NCBI GenBank assembly: GCA_031412355.1
Contig: JANOCR010000324.1
Coordinates: 1-5,372, forward strand
Source of the DNA: JAENVT01 sp031412355
GTDB lineage: Bacteria; Actinomycetota; Acidimicrobiia; Acidimicrobiales; Ilumatobacteraceae
DNA: 5,372 nt
Direction of reading: 5' to 3'
The position numbers and the translations under genes are program-made. Shown here piece by piece: positions 1-4,925 of the stretch. Within the stretch, counting starts at the first letter, position 1. Each line of letters starts with the position of its first letter. The notes beneath the pieces were generated by a model that worked only from the letters and a program-made list of their open reading frames with translations, had not been told where the DNA came from and made no database searches.

Positions 1-24
1 TTTCCCCCCCCCCCGGGGGGGCCC
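1..24. other. C/G homopolymer block at the window edge
   Basis: After TTT there are 11 consecutive C, then 7 G, then 4 C. The block follows the oxidoreductase stop codon on the minus strand, where it could fold into a pure G:C stem, but no T-run follows, so it does not read as a normal intrinsic terminator. Such long C and G runs are unlike the rest of the window. Since the block sits exactly at the sequence end, an assembly or sequencing artefact is the simplest explanation. A real GC hairpin cannot be excluded. Confidence 0.5.
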
Positions 25-36
25 CGAAACACTCGT

Positions 37-1062
37 TCACGGCGATGCGGATTGCAGGTCGGCCAGGACCTGGTGCCAGCGGTCCGGGTCGCTCTTGTAG
101 GGGGCGTAGAAGCTGACGCGCTGCACGACGTCGCCGTAGCGGCGAAGGAGCTCCGCGGCGATCTGCTCCGGTTCGCCGACCACGGCGAACGTGTTGAGGA
201 TCTCGTCGGTGACGAGGTTGCCCATCTCGACCCACCCACCCTTCTTCGACAGCGCATTGAGCTCTTCGTGCAACCCGTCCCACCCGTGCAGTTCCAGCAC
301 ACCCTTGTAGGCCGGCGTCGATCCGTAGAAGGCGATCTGCTGGCGAGTCCCCGTCTCGGCGGCCGCCATCTCGGCCTCGTTGTTGCCGGTGACGACGAAC
401 GACGGACCGACGATCTCGAACCCTTCCATCGACTTGCCGACCTTTGCCCGGCCACGCGCCAGCGCCGGCAATGTGACCTCGCGCAGATATCGCTCGGTCG
501 TGAACCCGTGACAGATGAAACCGTCACAGACTTCGCCGGCAACCTCGGTCATCATCTCGCCGACACCGGCCAGGAAGACCCTCGGCACGCCGAACCCGTC
601 CACATCCGCTCGATCGGGGGTGAAGAACGGCGTCATCAAGGTATGCGTGTAGAACTCGCCGCGAAACGCCAGCGGAGCTCCGTTCTGCCACGTGTCCCAG
701 ATCGCCCGGATCGCAAGGATCAGCTCACGCATTCTCGGTGCCGGATGACTCCATTCCATGCTGAATCGCTTGGTGATGTGTGGCTTGATCTGGCTGCCCA
801 AGCCGAGGATGAAGCGGCCCTTGGAGAATGCCTGCAAGTCCCAACCGATGTGCGCCAACGTCATCGGGTTGCGGGCAAAGGCAACGGCGATCGACGTACC
901 GAGCTCGAGCCGCTCGGTGTGTTCGGCCGCCAGCAGCAACGGGAAGAACGGATCGTGAGCGGTCTCCGCGGTCCAGGCACCGTTGTAGCCGGCGTCCTCC
1001 ACCTCCTTGGCATTGGCAGCCGCGTTGGCGAGGTCGTTGGTGATTCCTCCATCAACTTTCAT
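37..1062 (-). CDS. LLM-class F420-dependent oxidoreductase, MSMEG_2256-like
   Basis: This 341-residue protein has the bacterial luciferase-like TIM-barrel fold (PF00296 type). Members are cytoplasmic flavin- or F420-dependent oxidoreductases; the substrate of this subgroup is not known to me. Visible family features are the N-terminus MKVDGG, GAWTAETAHDPF (residues 28-39), ELGTSIAVAFARNP (53-66), the cofactor-pocket segment GRFILGLGSQ (82-91), SHPAPRMRE (105-113), TTERYLREVTLPAL (188-201) and FYGSTPAY (245-252). These match what I recall of the mycobacterial MSMEG_2256-type family (TIGR03617), and the length is normal. The frame stays open 69 codons upstream, but that extension is low-complexity Ser/Arg sequence antisense to the PAC2 gene, so the MKVDGG start was chosen. 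It is the last gene of the three-gene leftward cluster, 49 bases after PAC2. A second out-of-frame ATG encoding MKVD lies 17 bases upstream. F420 rather than FMN use is inferred from the family. Confidence 0.93.
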   Translation of the reverse strand: MKVDGGITNDLANAAANAKEVEDAGYNGAWTAETAHDPFFPLLLAAEHTERLELGTSIAVAFARNPMTLAHIGWDLQAFSKGRFILGLGSQIKPHITKRFSMEWSHPAPRMRELILAIRAIWDTWQNGAPLAFRGEFYTHTLMTPFFTPDRADVDGFGVPRVFLAGVGEMMTEVAGEVCDGFICHGFTTERYLREVTLPALARGRAKVGKSMEGFEIVGPSFVVTGNNEAEMAAAETGTRQQIAFYGSTPAYKGVLELHGWDGLHEELNALSKKGGWVEMGNLVTDEILNTFAVVGEPEQIAAELLRRYGDVVQRVSFYAPYKSDPDRWHQVLADLQSASP

Positions 1063-1079
1063 TCGGCGTCGACTTTCAT
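1059..1079 (-). other. Possible six-codon leader ORF (MKVDAE) overlapping the oxidoreductase start
   Basis: ATG at 1079 opens a six-codon frame, MKVDAE, whose TGA (1061-1059) overlaps the oxidoreductase ATG (1062-1060) as ATGA. Its first four codons specify the same MKVD as the real gene, with synonymous third-base differences (GTC/GTT and GAC/GAT). It is preceded by TACGGT (1092-1087) seven bases upstream, and by AGGAG (1097-1093) at a rather long 13 bases. It could be a leaderless or SD-led mini-ORF coupled to the oxidoreductase, a relic of a duplicated start region, or the true start displaced by a one-base sequencing error. Translation is unproven. Confidence 0.3.
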
Positions 1080-1086
1080 CCGGCCG

Positions 1087-1092
1087 ACCGTA
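1087..1092 (-). promoter_or_regulatory. Candidate internal -10 element (TACGGT) before the oxidoreductase
   Basis: On the minus strand TACGGT fits the actinobacterial TANNNT consensus and ends seven bases before the ATG at 1079. That spacing would place the transcription start at or next to this ATG. No convincing -35 is seen. The element is short and could be chance. If used, it would give the oxidoreductase a promoter independent of the upstream operon. Confidence 0.25.
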
Positions 1093-1111
1093 CTCCTGCG
1101 ATTCGCCGCGC

Positions 1112-1987
1112 TCAGGTGTCCTGGTCGCGCAGGAACTGCTCGAACTCGGCGGCCAGTTCGTCACCGGTCGGGATTCCGTCCGTGCCGAGCAGATCTGTCT
1201 GCTCTTGGGCCTGGTCGTACAGCTCTTCGAGCTGGCCGACCATTGCACGGTGCTCGTCGTTGCTGGCAACCAATTGGTCGAGGCGCTGCCGTTGCACGAT
1301 GGTCTCTTGCCGAATGGCCGCGGCGTCGACTGCGAGGCCGGCCACGTCGTGCAGGCCGGTCAGCAGTGCCAGCGTCGCCGCCGGGTAGCTCATGGCGCTG
1401 ACGTAGTGCGGCACCTGGGCCCAGATGCCCAGCGAGGGCACCCCTTTGTCGGTGAAGGCATGCTCCAGCACGGCGCCCATACCCGCCGGGACGTCGACGG
1501 AGTTCTTCAGGTAAGCCACGCTGGCCACGACATCGCCAGACGGTGAGCTGCTCGACAGCCGGGGATCACGGGTGTGTGGGGTGGCAAAGGGATAGGCGCC
1601 GAGGGCGATCATCTGGCGCACGCCCATGTCGACCGCCAGGGTCGAGACCACGTCGGCAAACCGCCGCCATTGCGAATCCGGCTCGGGCCCGCTGAGTGTC
1701 AGCACGTCGTGGCCGTCGGAATCGTGGCCGACGTGCAGTTCGATGTCGGCCCACAACAACCTGACGTTGACGCCTTCGCGCAGCTCCATGGTCGGCCGGC
1801 GAGCGCGGTAGTCGATGAACGTGTCGCCGTCGAATGTTGCCAGAGGTCGCACTGCCCATTCCTCCTGCACCGTGGCCATCGCCGCGGCGGCTGCTCCACT
1901 GGCGTCGATCCAACCCGAGAGCATGACGACCATGACCGGGGCGTCGAGCGTCGGGAGCGGCTCGTGAAGAACGTAGGGGTCGGTCAT
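1112..1987 (-). CDS. PAC2 family protein (proteasome assembly chaperone fold)
   Basis: This 291-residue protein matches the actinobacterial PAC2 family (PF09754). Visible conserved blocks are GWIDAS (25-30), LLWADIELH (78-86), LSGPEPDSQW (98-107), ALGAYPFATPHTR (128-140) and LGIWAQVPHYV (186-196). A polar, Gln/Glu-rich helix with coiled-coil character follows (about 222-267), then the C-terminal block GIPTGDELAAEFEQFLRDQ (271-289). The length agrees with mycobacterial homologues of about 290 residues. Family members resemble archaeal and eukaryotic 20S assembly chaperones, but a proteasome role in actinobacteria is inferred, not established. The start MTDPYV was chosen over one six codons upstream because it forms an ATGA overlap with the phosphotransferase stop. 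A weak GAGG (1998-1995) lies seven bases upstream, inside a palindrome. Translation is probably coupled to the upstream gene. Confidence 0.92.
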   Translation of the reverse strand: MTDPYVLHEPLPTLDAPVMVVMLSGWIDASGAAAAAMATVQEEWAVRPLATFDGDTFIDYRARRPTMELREGVNVRLLWADIELHVGHDSDGHDVLTLSGPEPDSQWRRFADVVSTLAVDMGVRQMIALGAYPFATPHTRDPRLSSSSPSGDVVASVAYLKNSVDVPAGMGAVLEHAFTDKGVPSLGIWAQVPHYVSAMSYPAATLALLTGLHDVAGLAVDAAAIRQETIVQRQRLDQLVASNDEHRAMVGQLEELYDQAQEQTDLLGTDGIPTGDELAAEFEQFLRDQDT

Positions 1988-3018
1988 GACAGTGCCTCGA
2001 GGCACTCGGCGGCGCGCGCTGCCGCCCCGTCGATCTGCACGACGAACGGCTCGAGCTCAGCGGGGTCTCGCGAGCCGAGAGCGCCACCCAGATAGCGGTA
2101 GTACACGCCCTGCAGGATGCATGCCAGCTTCCAGTAGGCGAACGAGACGTAGAACGGCAACTGAGACAGGTCGCGCCCGCTGGCCGCGGCGTAGCGAGTG
2201 ATCAGATCGTCGCGGTTTAGGAAACCGTCGGCGGTGGTGGCGGTCCCCGCCCAAGCCGAGGCCTCGTCGCCCGGGCCGGTCCAGTAGACCTGCAGCAGAC
2301 CAAGGTCGGCCAGCGGATCGCCGAGTGTGCAGATCTCCCAGTCGAGCACGGCCCGCACCTCGCCATCGTCGCCGACGATGCAGTTGTCGAGTCGATAGTC
2401 GCCGTGGACGAGGGCGGCCGGACCCTGCTCGGGGATGCGCTGGGCCAGTGTCTCGTAGGCGTGGTCGATTGCGGGCACGTCGCGAGTCTTCTGGTCGTTC
2501 CACTGTCCGTACCAGCGCTTCAGCTGGCGGGCGATGTAGCCCTCGTGCTTGCCCAGGTCGCTGAGCCCGGTGGCGGCGAGATCTACGGCATGTATGGCCG
2601 CCAGGGTGTCGACCAGCGACTCGCTGGCGCGCAGGCGAGCCGATGGTGCCAGTGCCATCTCTGCAACCGCTCGATCACGCACGACATACCCGTCGACGAA
2701 GCCCATCACGTAGAACGTCGCGTCGTTGACGGCCTCGTCCGTGCACAGCCCGAGGGCGGGGGCGACCGGCACAGCCGAGCCCTGCAGGCCGTGGATGATT
2801 CGATGCTCGCGGCTCATGTCGTGAGCGCTGGCCAGACGGTGGCCCAGCGGCGGCCTGCGCAGCACGAAGGCGACGCCGTCGGATCCGACGACTCGGTAGG
2901 TGAGGTTGGAGTGACCACCGGCGATGATCTCGAACGTGAACGGGCCGCGAGCACCGGCGACATTGGCCTCCAGCCATTGGGTGACCGATGCAGCGTTGAT
3001 GCCTGGCACGTCGTTCAT
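1984..3018 (-). CDS. Phosphotransferase family protein (APH fold, ACAD10/11 N-domain-like)
   Basis: This 344-residue protein is of the aminoglycoside-phosphotransferase/choline-kinase-like family (PF01636), in the branch resembling the kinase domain of human ACAD10/ACAD11. The N-lobe carries the Gly-rich segment IIAGGHSNLTYRV (31-43) and the likely nucleotide-site lysine position replaced by Arg in FVLRRPP (51-57). The C-lobe carries the catalytic HGDYRLDN (205-212) and the metal-binding LDWE (225-228), followed by GDPLADLG (233-240). All core catalytic residues are present. In actinobacteria such genes often sit with acyl-CoA dehydrogenases and LLM oxidoreductases, suggesting phosphorylation of hydroxylated acyl or other small substrates; antibiotic resistance is unlikely. 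The frame extends 108 codons upstream, but that part is antisense to the thioredoxin gene and was rejected. The gene starts at the edge of the 33-bp divergent promoter region and is first of the leftward operon. The substrate is unknown. Confidence 0.93.
   Translation of the reverse strand: MNDVPGINAASVTQWLEANVAGARGPFTFEIIAGGHSNLTYRVVGSDGVAFVLRRPPLGHRLASAHDMSREHRIIHGLQGSAVPVAPALGLCTDEAVNDATFYVMGFVDGYVVRDRAVAEMALAPSARLRASESLVDTLAAIHAVDLAATGLSDLGKHEGYIARQLKRWYGQWNDQKTRDVPAIDHAYETLAQRIPEQGPAALVHGDYRLDNCIVGDDGEVRAVLDWEICTLGDPLADLGLLQVYWTGPGDEASAWAGTATTADGFLNRDDLITRYAAASGRDLSQLPFYVSFAYWKLACILQGVYYRYLGGALGSRDPAELEPFVVQIDGAAARAAECLEALS
1991..2006. repeat. 16-bp perfect palindrome at the phosphotransferase/PAC2 junction
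   Basis: AGTGCCTCGAGGCACT is a perfect palindrome located four codons before the phosphotransferase stop and ending three bases before the PAC2 ATG. In the minus-strand transcript it can form a 6-bp stem (AGUGCC/GGCACU) with a UCGA loop. The GAGG that could serve as the PAC2 Shine-Dalgarno (1998-1995) lies partly in the loop and partly in the 3' arm. It may gate PAC2 translation or act as a protein-binding site; it may also be coincidental coding sequence (ECLEAL). Confidence 0.6.
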
Positions 3019-3027
3019 GCTGCCCGT

Positions 3028-3033
3028 ACGGTA
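3028..3033 (-). promoter_or_regulatory. Candidate -10 element of the phosphotransferase operon
   Basis: On the minus strand TACCGT (3033-3028) fits TANNNT and ends nine bases before the phosphotransferase ATG at 3018. The transcript would be leaderless or have a leader of only a few bases. There is no good Shine-Dalgarno in the interval, and no recognisable -35 in the adjoining coding sequence. The intergenic space is only 33 bp, so a promoter must lie here or inside the neighbouring gene. Confidence 0.4.
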
Positions 3034-3039
3034 TCCCGG

Positions 3040-3045
3040 TATCGT
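3040..3045 (+). promoter_or_regulatory. Candidate -10 element of the thioredoxin-TPR gene, leaderless spacing
   Basis: TATCGT fits the actinobacterial TANNNT consensus and is followed by exactly six bases before ATG at 3052, the spacing expected when transcription starts on the A of the start codon. No Shine-Dalgarno is present between them. The direct repeat CGGTATC (3029-3035 and 3037-3043) and the palindrome CCGTACGG (3024-3031) overlap this element and the divergent one, so a shared regulator is possible but unproven. Confidence 0.5.
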
Positions 3046-3051
3046 GCGGAC

Positions 3052-3765
3052 ATGGCCATCGATGTCACCGACGCAACATTCCAGACAGAGGTCGTCGACC
3101 GCTCCAAGACCACTGCCGTGGTCGTCGATCTGTGGGCGCCGTGGTGCGGCCCGTGCCAGACCCTCGGCCCGATCCTCGAGAAGGTCACCGACGCGACCAA
3201 CGGCGAAGTGGTGCTCGTCAAGGTCAACATCGACGACAATCCCGGCGTGTCGCAGGCCTTCCAGGTTCAGTCGATCCCCGCTGTCTACGCATTGAAGAAC
3301 GGCGAGGTGGTCGATGGCTTCGTCGGGGCGCATCCCGAGCACGTGATCGAAGAGTTCGTCGCCAACCTGCTGCCCTCCGAGGCGGAGCGCACGGTGGCCT
3401 CGTTGTTGGCAGAGGGCAACGAAGGTGCCTTTCGGGCTGCACTGGAGCTCGAGCCCGCCAACGAAGACGCGATCGTCGGGCTGGCGGAGCTGCTCGTCGC
3501 CCGTGGCGAAGCCGAACAGGCCCTGTCGTTCCTGGCGCGCATCCCCGAGACCGATCGCACGCGCAGGGTGGCGGCAGCCGCCCGCGTCAGCACCCAGCCG
3601 GCCCTGATCACCGACGACTACGACGCCCGGTTGTCGGACCTGCTCGACCAGGTGAAGGCCGACGACGAGGCTCGCCAGCAGTTCGTCGACATCCTCGAGC
3701 TCATGGGCCCCGACGATCCGCGCACTGCCGCGTACCGCAAACAGCTGACCGCCCGGTTGTACTGA
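3052..3765 (+). CDS. ybbN: Thioredoxin-TPR co-chaperone, CnoX/YbbN type
   Basis: This 237-residue cytoplasmic protein has an N-terminal thioredoxin domain (about 1-107) and a C-terminal helical region with TPR-like repeats (about 110-237). The active site is WCGPC (31-35), with both cysteines and an intact CGPC; the cis-proline is P76 in QSIPAVY (73-79). E. coli YbbN lacks this redox-active pair, so this protein may be a competent oxidoreductase as well as a holdase. The C-terminal half carries the family pattern AFRAALELEPANEDAIVGLA (126-145), a second hairpin at LLVARGEAEQALSFLARIP (147-165), and a tail with RQQFVDILELMGPDDPRTAAYRKQL. Known members protect substrates from overoxidation and aggregation and hand them to DnaK or GroEL. 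ATG at 3052 is chosen because thioredoxin sequence begins there and a -10-like element sits six bases upstream; the long upstream open frame is antisense to the phosphotransferase. The symbol reflects family membership only. Confidence 0.93.
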   Translation: MAIDVTDATFQTEVVDRSKTTAVVVDLWAPWCGPCQTLGPILEKVTDATNGEVVLVKVNIDDNPGVSQAFQVQSIPAVYALKNGEVVDGFVGAHPEHVIEEFVANLLPSEAERTVASLLAEGNEGAFRAALELEPANEDAIVGLAELLVARGEAEQALSFLARIPETDRTRRVAAAARVSTQPALITDDYDARLSDLLDQVKADDEARQQFVDILELMGPDDPRTAAYRKQLTARLY

Positions 3766-3775
3766 CGATCGCGGC

Positions 3776-3781
3776 TAGGGT
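3776..3781 (+). promoter_or_regulatory. Candidate leaderless -10 element (TAGGGT) of the HExxH gene
   Basis: TAGGGT sits in the 22-base gap after the co-chaperone gene and is followed by six bases and then ATG at 3788, the same spacing as at the co-chaperone gene. The embedded AGGG (3777-3780), seven bases from the ATG, could instead be a weak Shine-Dalgarno for readthrough transcripts, so the two readings compete. Confidence 0.45.
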
Positions 3782-3787
3782 CCGACC

Positions 3788-4141
3788 ATGCCGATCGAGC
3801 ATCGCATCGAACATCGCGATGGTTACCACCTGTGGGAGGGTGGGCCGGTCCCGAAGGGTGCCGACGGCATCACCATCGGCCCACTGGTGATAGTGCGACG
3901 TGGCAAGGCCACCCCGTACTTGTTGCGGCACGAGTTGGTGCATGTGCGTCAGTGGAAGCGCTTCGGTGTCGTCGGCTTCGCCGTGCGGTACGTCGGCCCC
4001 TACGCGATGTGGAGGATTCGAGGCAAGGATCATCGCAGTGCCTACCTGCGCATCCCGCTCGAGATCGAGGCCGACTGGGTCGCCCGTCGATCGTTGACAA
4101 CCGCAGTGCGCGACGAGTTGCACGAGCCCATCGCCTCGTAG
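3788..4141 (+). CDS. Small HExxH-motif protein, possible minimal zinc metallopeptidase
   Basis: I cannot name the family of this 117-residue protein. It carries RHELVHVRQW (47-56), containing the zinc-binding pattern HExxH (H48, E49, H52), and 40 residues further EIEADWVARR (92-101), where E92 or E94 could be the third ligand, as in gluzincins and in DUF4157-like domains (HELxHVxQ and a later E-AD segment). Between them are aromatic residues and a short hydrophobic stretch (GVVGFAVRYVGPYAMW, 60-75), too interrupted for a clear membrane span. There is no signal peptide and no propeptide, so a complete domain would be minimal. The N-terminus contains a tandem IEHRIEHR. The gene lies 22 bases after the thioredoxin co-chaperone in the same direction and may be cotranscribed, but it also has its own -10-like hexamer. 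Proteolytic activity is inference; a metal-binding or structural role is equally possible. Confidence 0.82.
   Translation: MPIEHRIEHRDGYHLWEGGPVPKGADGITIGPLVIVRRGKATPYLLRHELVHVRQWKRFGVVGFAVRYVGPYAMWRIRGKDHRSAYLRIPLEIEADWVARRSLTTAVRDELHEPIAS
3794..3817 (+). repeat. Tandem 12-bp repeat encoding IEHRIEHR
   Basis: ATCGAGCATCGC is followed directly by ATCGAACATCGC, identical in 11 of 12 positions. Both copies encode Ile-Glu-His-Arg, and the one difference (GAG/GAA) is synonymous. The repeat keeps the reading frame and adds two histidines near the N-terminus of the HExxH protein. Confidence 0.85.
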
Positions 4142-4161
4142 TGAAACCTCCGGGCCCTCGA

Positions 4162-4167
4162 TAGTGT
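4162..4167 (+). promoter_or_regulatory. Weak candidate -10 element for comEA
   Basis: TAGTGT in the 103-base gap between the HExxH gene and comEA fits TANNNT and would give a leader of roughly 70 bases containing the hairpin at 4190-4220. No convincing -35 is seen at the expected distance. Readthrough from upstream genes is the alternative. Confidence 0.25.
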
Positions 4168-4189
4168 CCGGCCCTGACTTCCCCCAGTA

Positions 4190-4220
4190 GTTCGGCGGCG
4201 CGTGACGCGCCCTGCCGAGC
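4190..4220 (+). promoter_or_regulatory. Strong hairpin in the comEA leader
   Basis: GGCGCG (4197-4202) pairs with CGCGCC (4206-4211) across a TGA loop. The outer arms GTTCGGC (4190-4196) and GCCGAGC (4214-4220) extend the stem across a two-base bulge (CT, 4212-4213), with one U-G pair: 13 pairs in all. No T-run follows, so it is not a standard intrinsic terminator. It ends 11 bases before the comEA Shine-Dalgarno and may affect translation or mRNA stability. Confidence 0.6.
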
Positions 4221-4231
4221 GCCGTTCCACT

Positions 4232-4239
4232 GAGGAGGG
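4232..4239 (+). promoter_or_regulatory. Shine-Dalgarno of comEA
   Basis: GAGGAGGG lies five bases before ATG at 4245, a near-perfect anti-16S match that fixes this start. It is the only strong Shine-Dalgarno with proper spacing in the window and contrasts with the leaderless-looking starts of the other rightward genes. Confidence 0.85.
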
Positions 4240-4244
4240 TCGTC

Positions 4245-4922
4245 ATGGAATCGAGTCTGCCTCGACCTGCTCCACCGCGATCGGTCGTCGAGCGCCTGCG
4301 TGAGTGGATCGTGTGGTTCGGGCCCGGACGACTCGCAGCGACGGCCCTCGCCGTGATTGCCGTGGTCGCGGGTGGCACATGGTTGCTCAGGGCCAGTCCG
4401 GCCCGGCCGGAGGACCAGTTGCCGTTCGCGGCGGCGTCCACATCCTCCACCGTGTCAGCCGTCGTTGCGTCGACGAGCACCACCGCAACGACGATCGTGG
4501 TGTACGTCGCCGGCGCGGTCGGTGCACCGGGCGTGTACACGTTGTCCGCCTCGGCCAGGGTCACCGACGCGGTCGCCGCAGCCGGAGGCGCCCAGACCGA
4601 TGCCGACCTCAACGTTGTCAATCTGGCCGCGACCGTGCGAGACGGCGAGCGGGTCTACTTGCCCAAGATCGGCGAAGCCATCCCGGTCGTGATCGGCGTT
4701 GACACGGCAGCCGACACGACGCTGGCGCCGGGCCCGGTCAACGTCAACTCGGCGACACCCGATCAACTCGATGTGCTGCCCGGCGTTGGTCCGACGACTG
4801 CGGCCGCGATCGTGGCGCACCGACAACAGAACGGACCTTTCCAGAACGTCGAGCAACTAGGCGACGTCCGCGGAATCGGCCCGGCCAAGCTCGACGCGTT
4901 GCGCGGCCTGGTGACGGTGTGA
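4245..4922 (+). CDS. comEA: ComEA-like competence DNA-binding protein
   Basis: This 225-residue membrane-anchored protein binds double-stranded DNA at the cell surface and delivers it to the ComEC channel in natural transformation. It shows a short cytoplasmic N-terminus with basic residues, a single membrane segment (about 29-48, LAATALAVIAVVAGG core), a Ser/Thr/Ala-rich linker (about 51-82), an SLBB domain (about 83-144, with VYVAGAVGAPGVYTL and a GERVYLP end), a second linker, and a C-terminal tandem helix-hairpin-helix domain (165-225). That last domain begins VNVNSATPDQLDVLPGVG, has hairpins LPGVGPTTA (178-186) and VRGIGPAKL (208-216), and includes the typical GPFQNVEQL. Length and domain order match Gram-positive ComEA. 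The expected comEC partner is not directly downstream; an opposite-strand membrane gene converges with no gap. Competence is not demonstrated, since such genes also occur in organisms not known to be transformable. Confidence 0.93.
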   Translation: MESSLPRPAPPRSVVERLREWIVWFGPGRLAATALAVIAVVAGGTWLLRASPARPEDQLPFAAASTSSTVSAVVASTSTTATTIVVYVAGAVGAPGVYTLSASARVTDAVAAAGGAQTDADLNVVNLAATVRDGERVYLPKIGEAIPVVIGVDTAADTTLAPGPVNVNSATPDQLDVLPGVGPTTAAAIVAHRQQNGPFQNVEQLGDVRGIGPAKLDALRGLVTV

Positions 4923-4925
4923 TCA
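4920..4925. other. Back-to-back stop codons of convergent genes (TGATCA)
   Basis: The comEA stop TGA (4920-4922) and the minus-strand stop of the membrane protein gene (TCA on plus, 4923-4925) abut exactly and form the palindrome TGATCA. No intergenic base remains, so any terminator of either gene must lie within the other gene, and the transcripts should overlap at their 3' ends. Confidence 0.9.

Noticed and set aside
1063..1269. 69-codon upstream extension of the oxidoreductase frame
   Set aside because: It is Ser/Arg/Thr-rich, lies antisense to PAC2 coding sequence, and the family N-terminus MKVDGG begins at 1062.
52..1401. 449-codon plus-strand open frame opposite the oxidoreductase and the end of PAC2
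   Set aside because: It is antisense to two well-supported genes, spans the gap between them, shows no recognisable domain, and is Arg-rich low-complexity near its end. Long antisense frames are expected at this GC content.
2404..3051. Upstream extension of the co-chaperone frame across the phosphotransferase gene
   Set aside because: The thioredoxin fold begins directly at ATG 3052, and the extension is antisense to a clear gene.
3019..3342. 108-codon upstream extension of the phosphotransferase frame
   Set aside because: It is antisense to the thioredoxin domain, and the recognisable kinase-family N-terminus begins after 3018.
4094..4099. TTGACA resembling a -35 element inside the HExxH gene
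   Set aside because: No TANNNT-like hexamer follows at 16-19 bases, so it is probably coding sequence (SLTTAV).
4190..4220. Interpretation of the hairpin as an intrinsic terminator
   Set aside because: It is followed by CGCCGTTCC and not a T-run, and it lies close to the comEA Shine-Dalgarno. Termination is not excluded, but a leader structure fits better.
3701..4621. 306-codon minus-strand open frame opposite the HExxH gene and comEA
   Set aside because: It runs antisense across two real genes and their intergenic region, with no domain, RBS or family resemblance.
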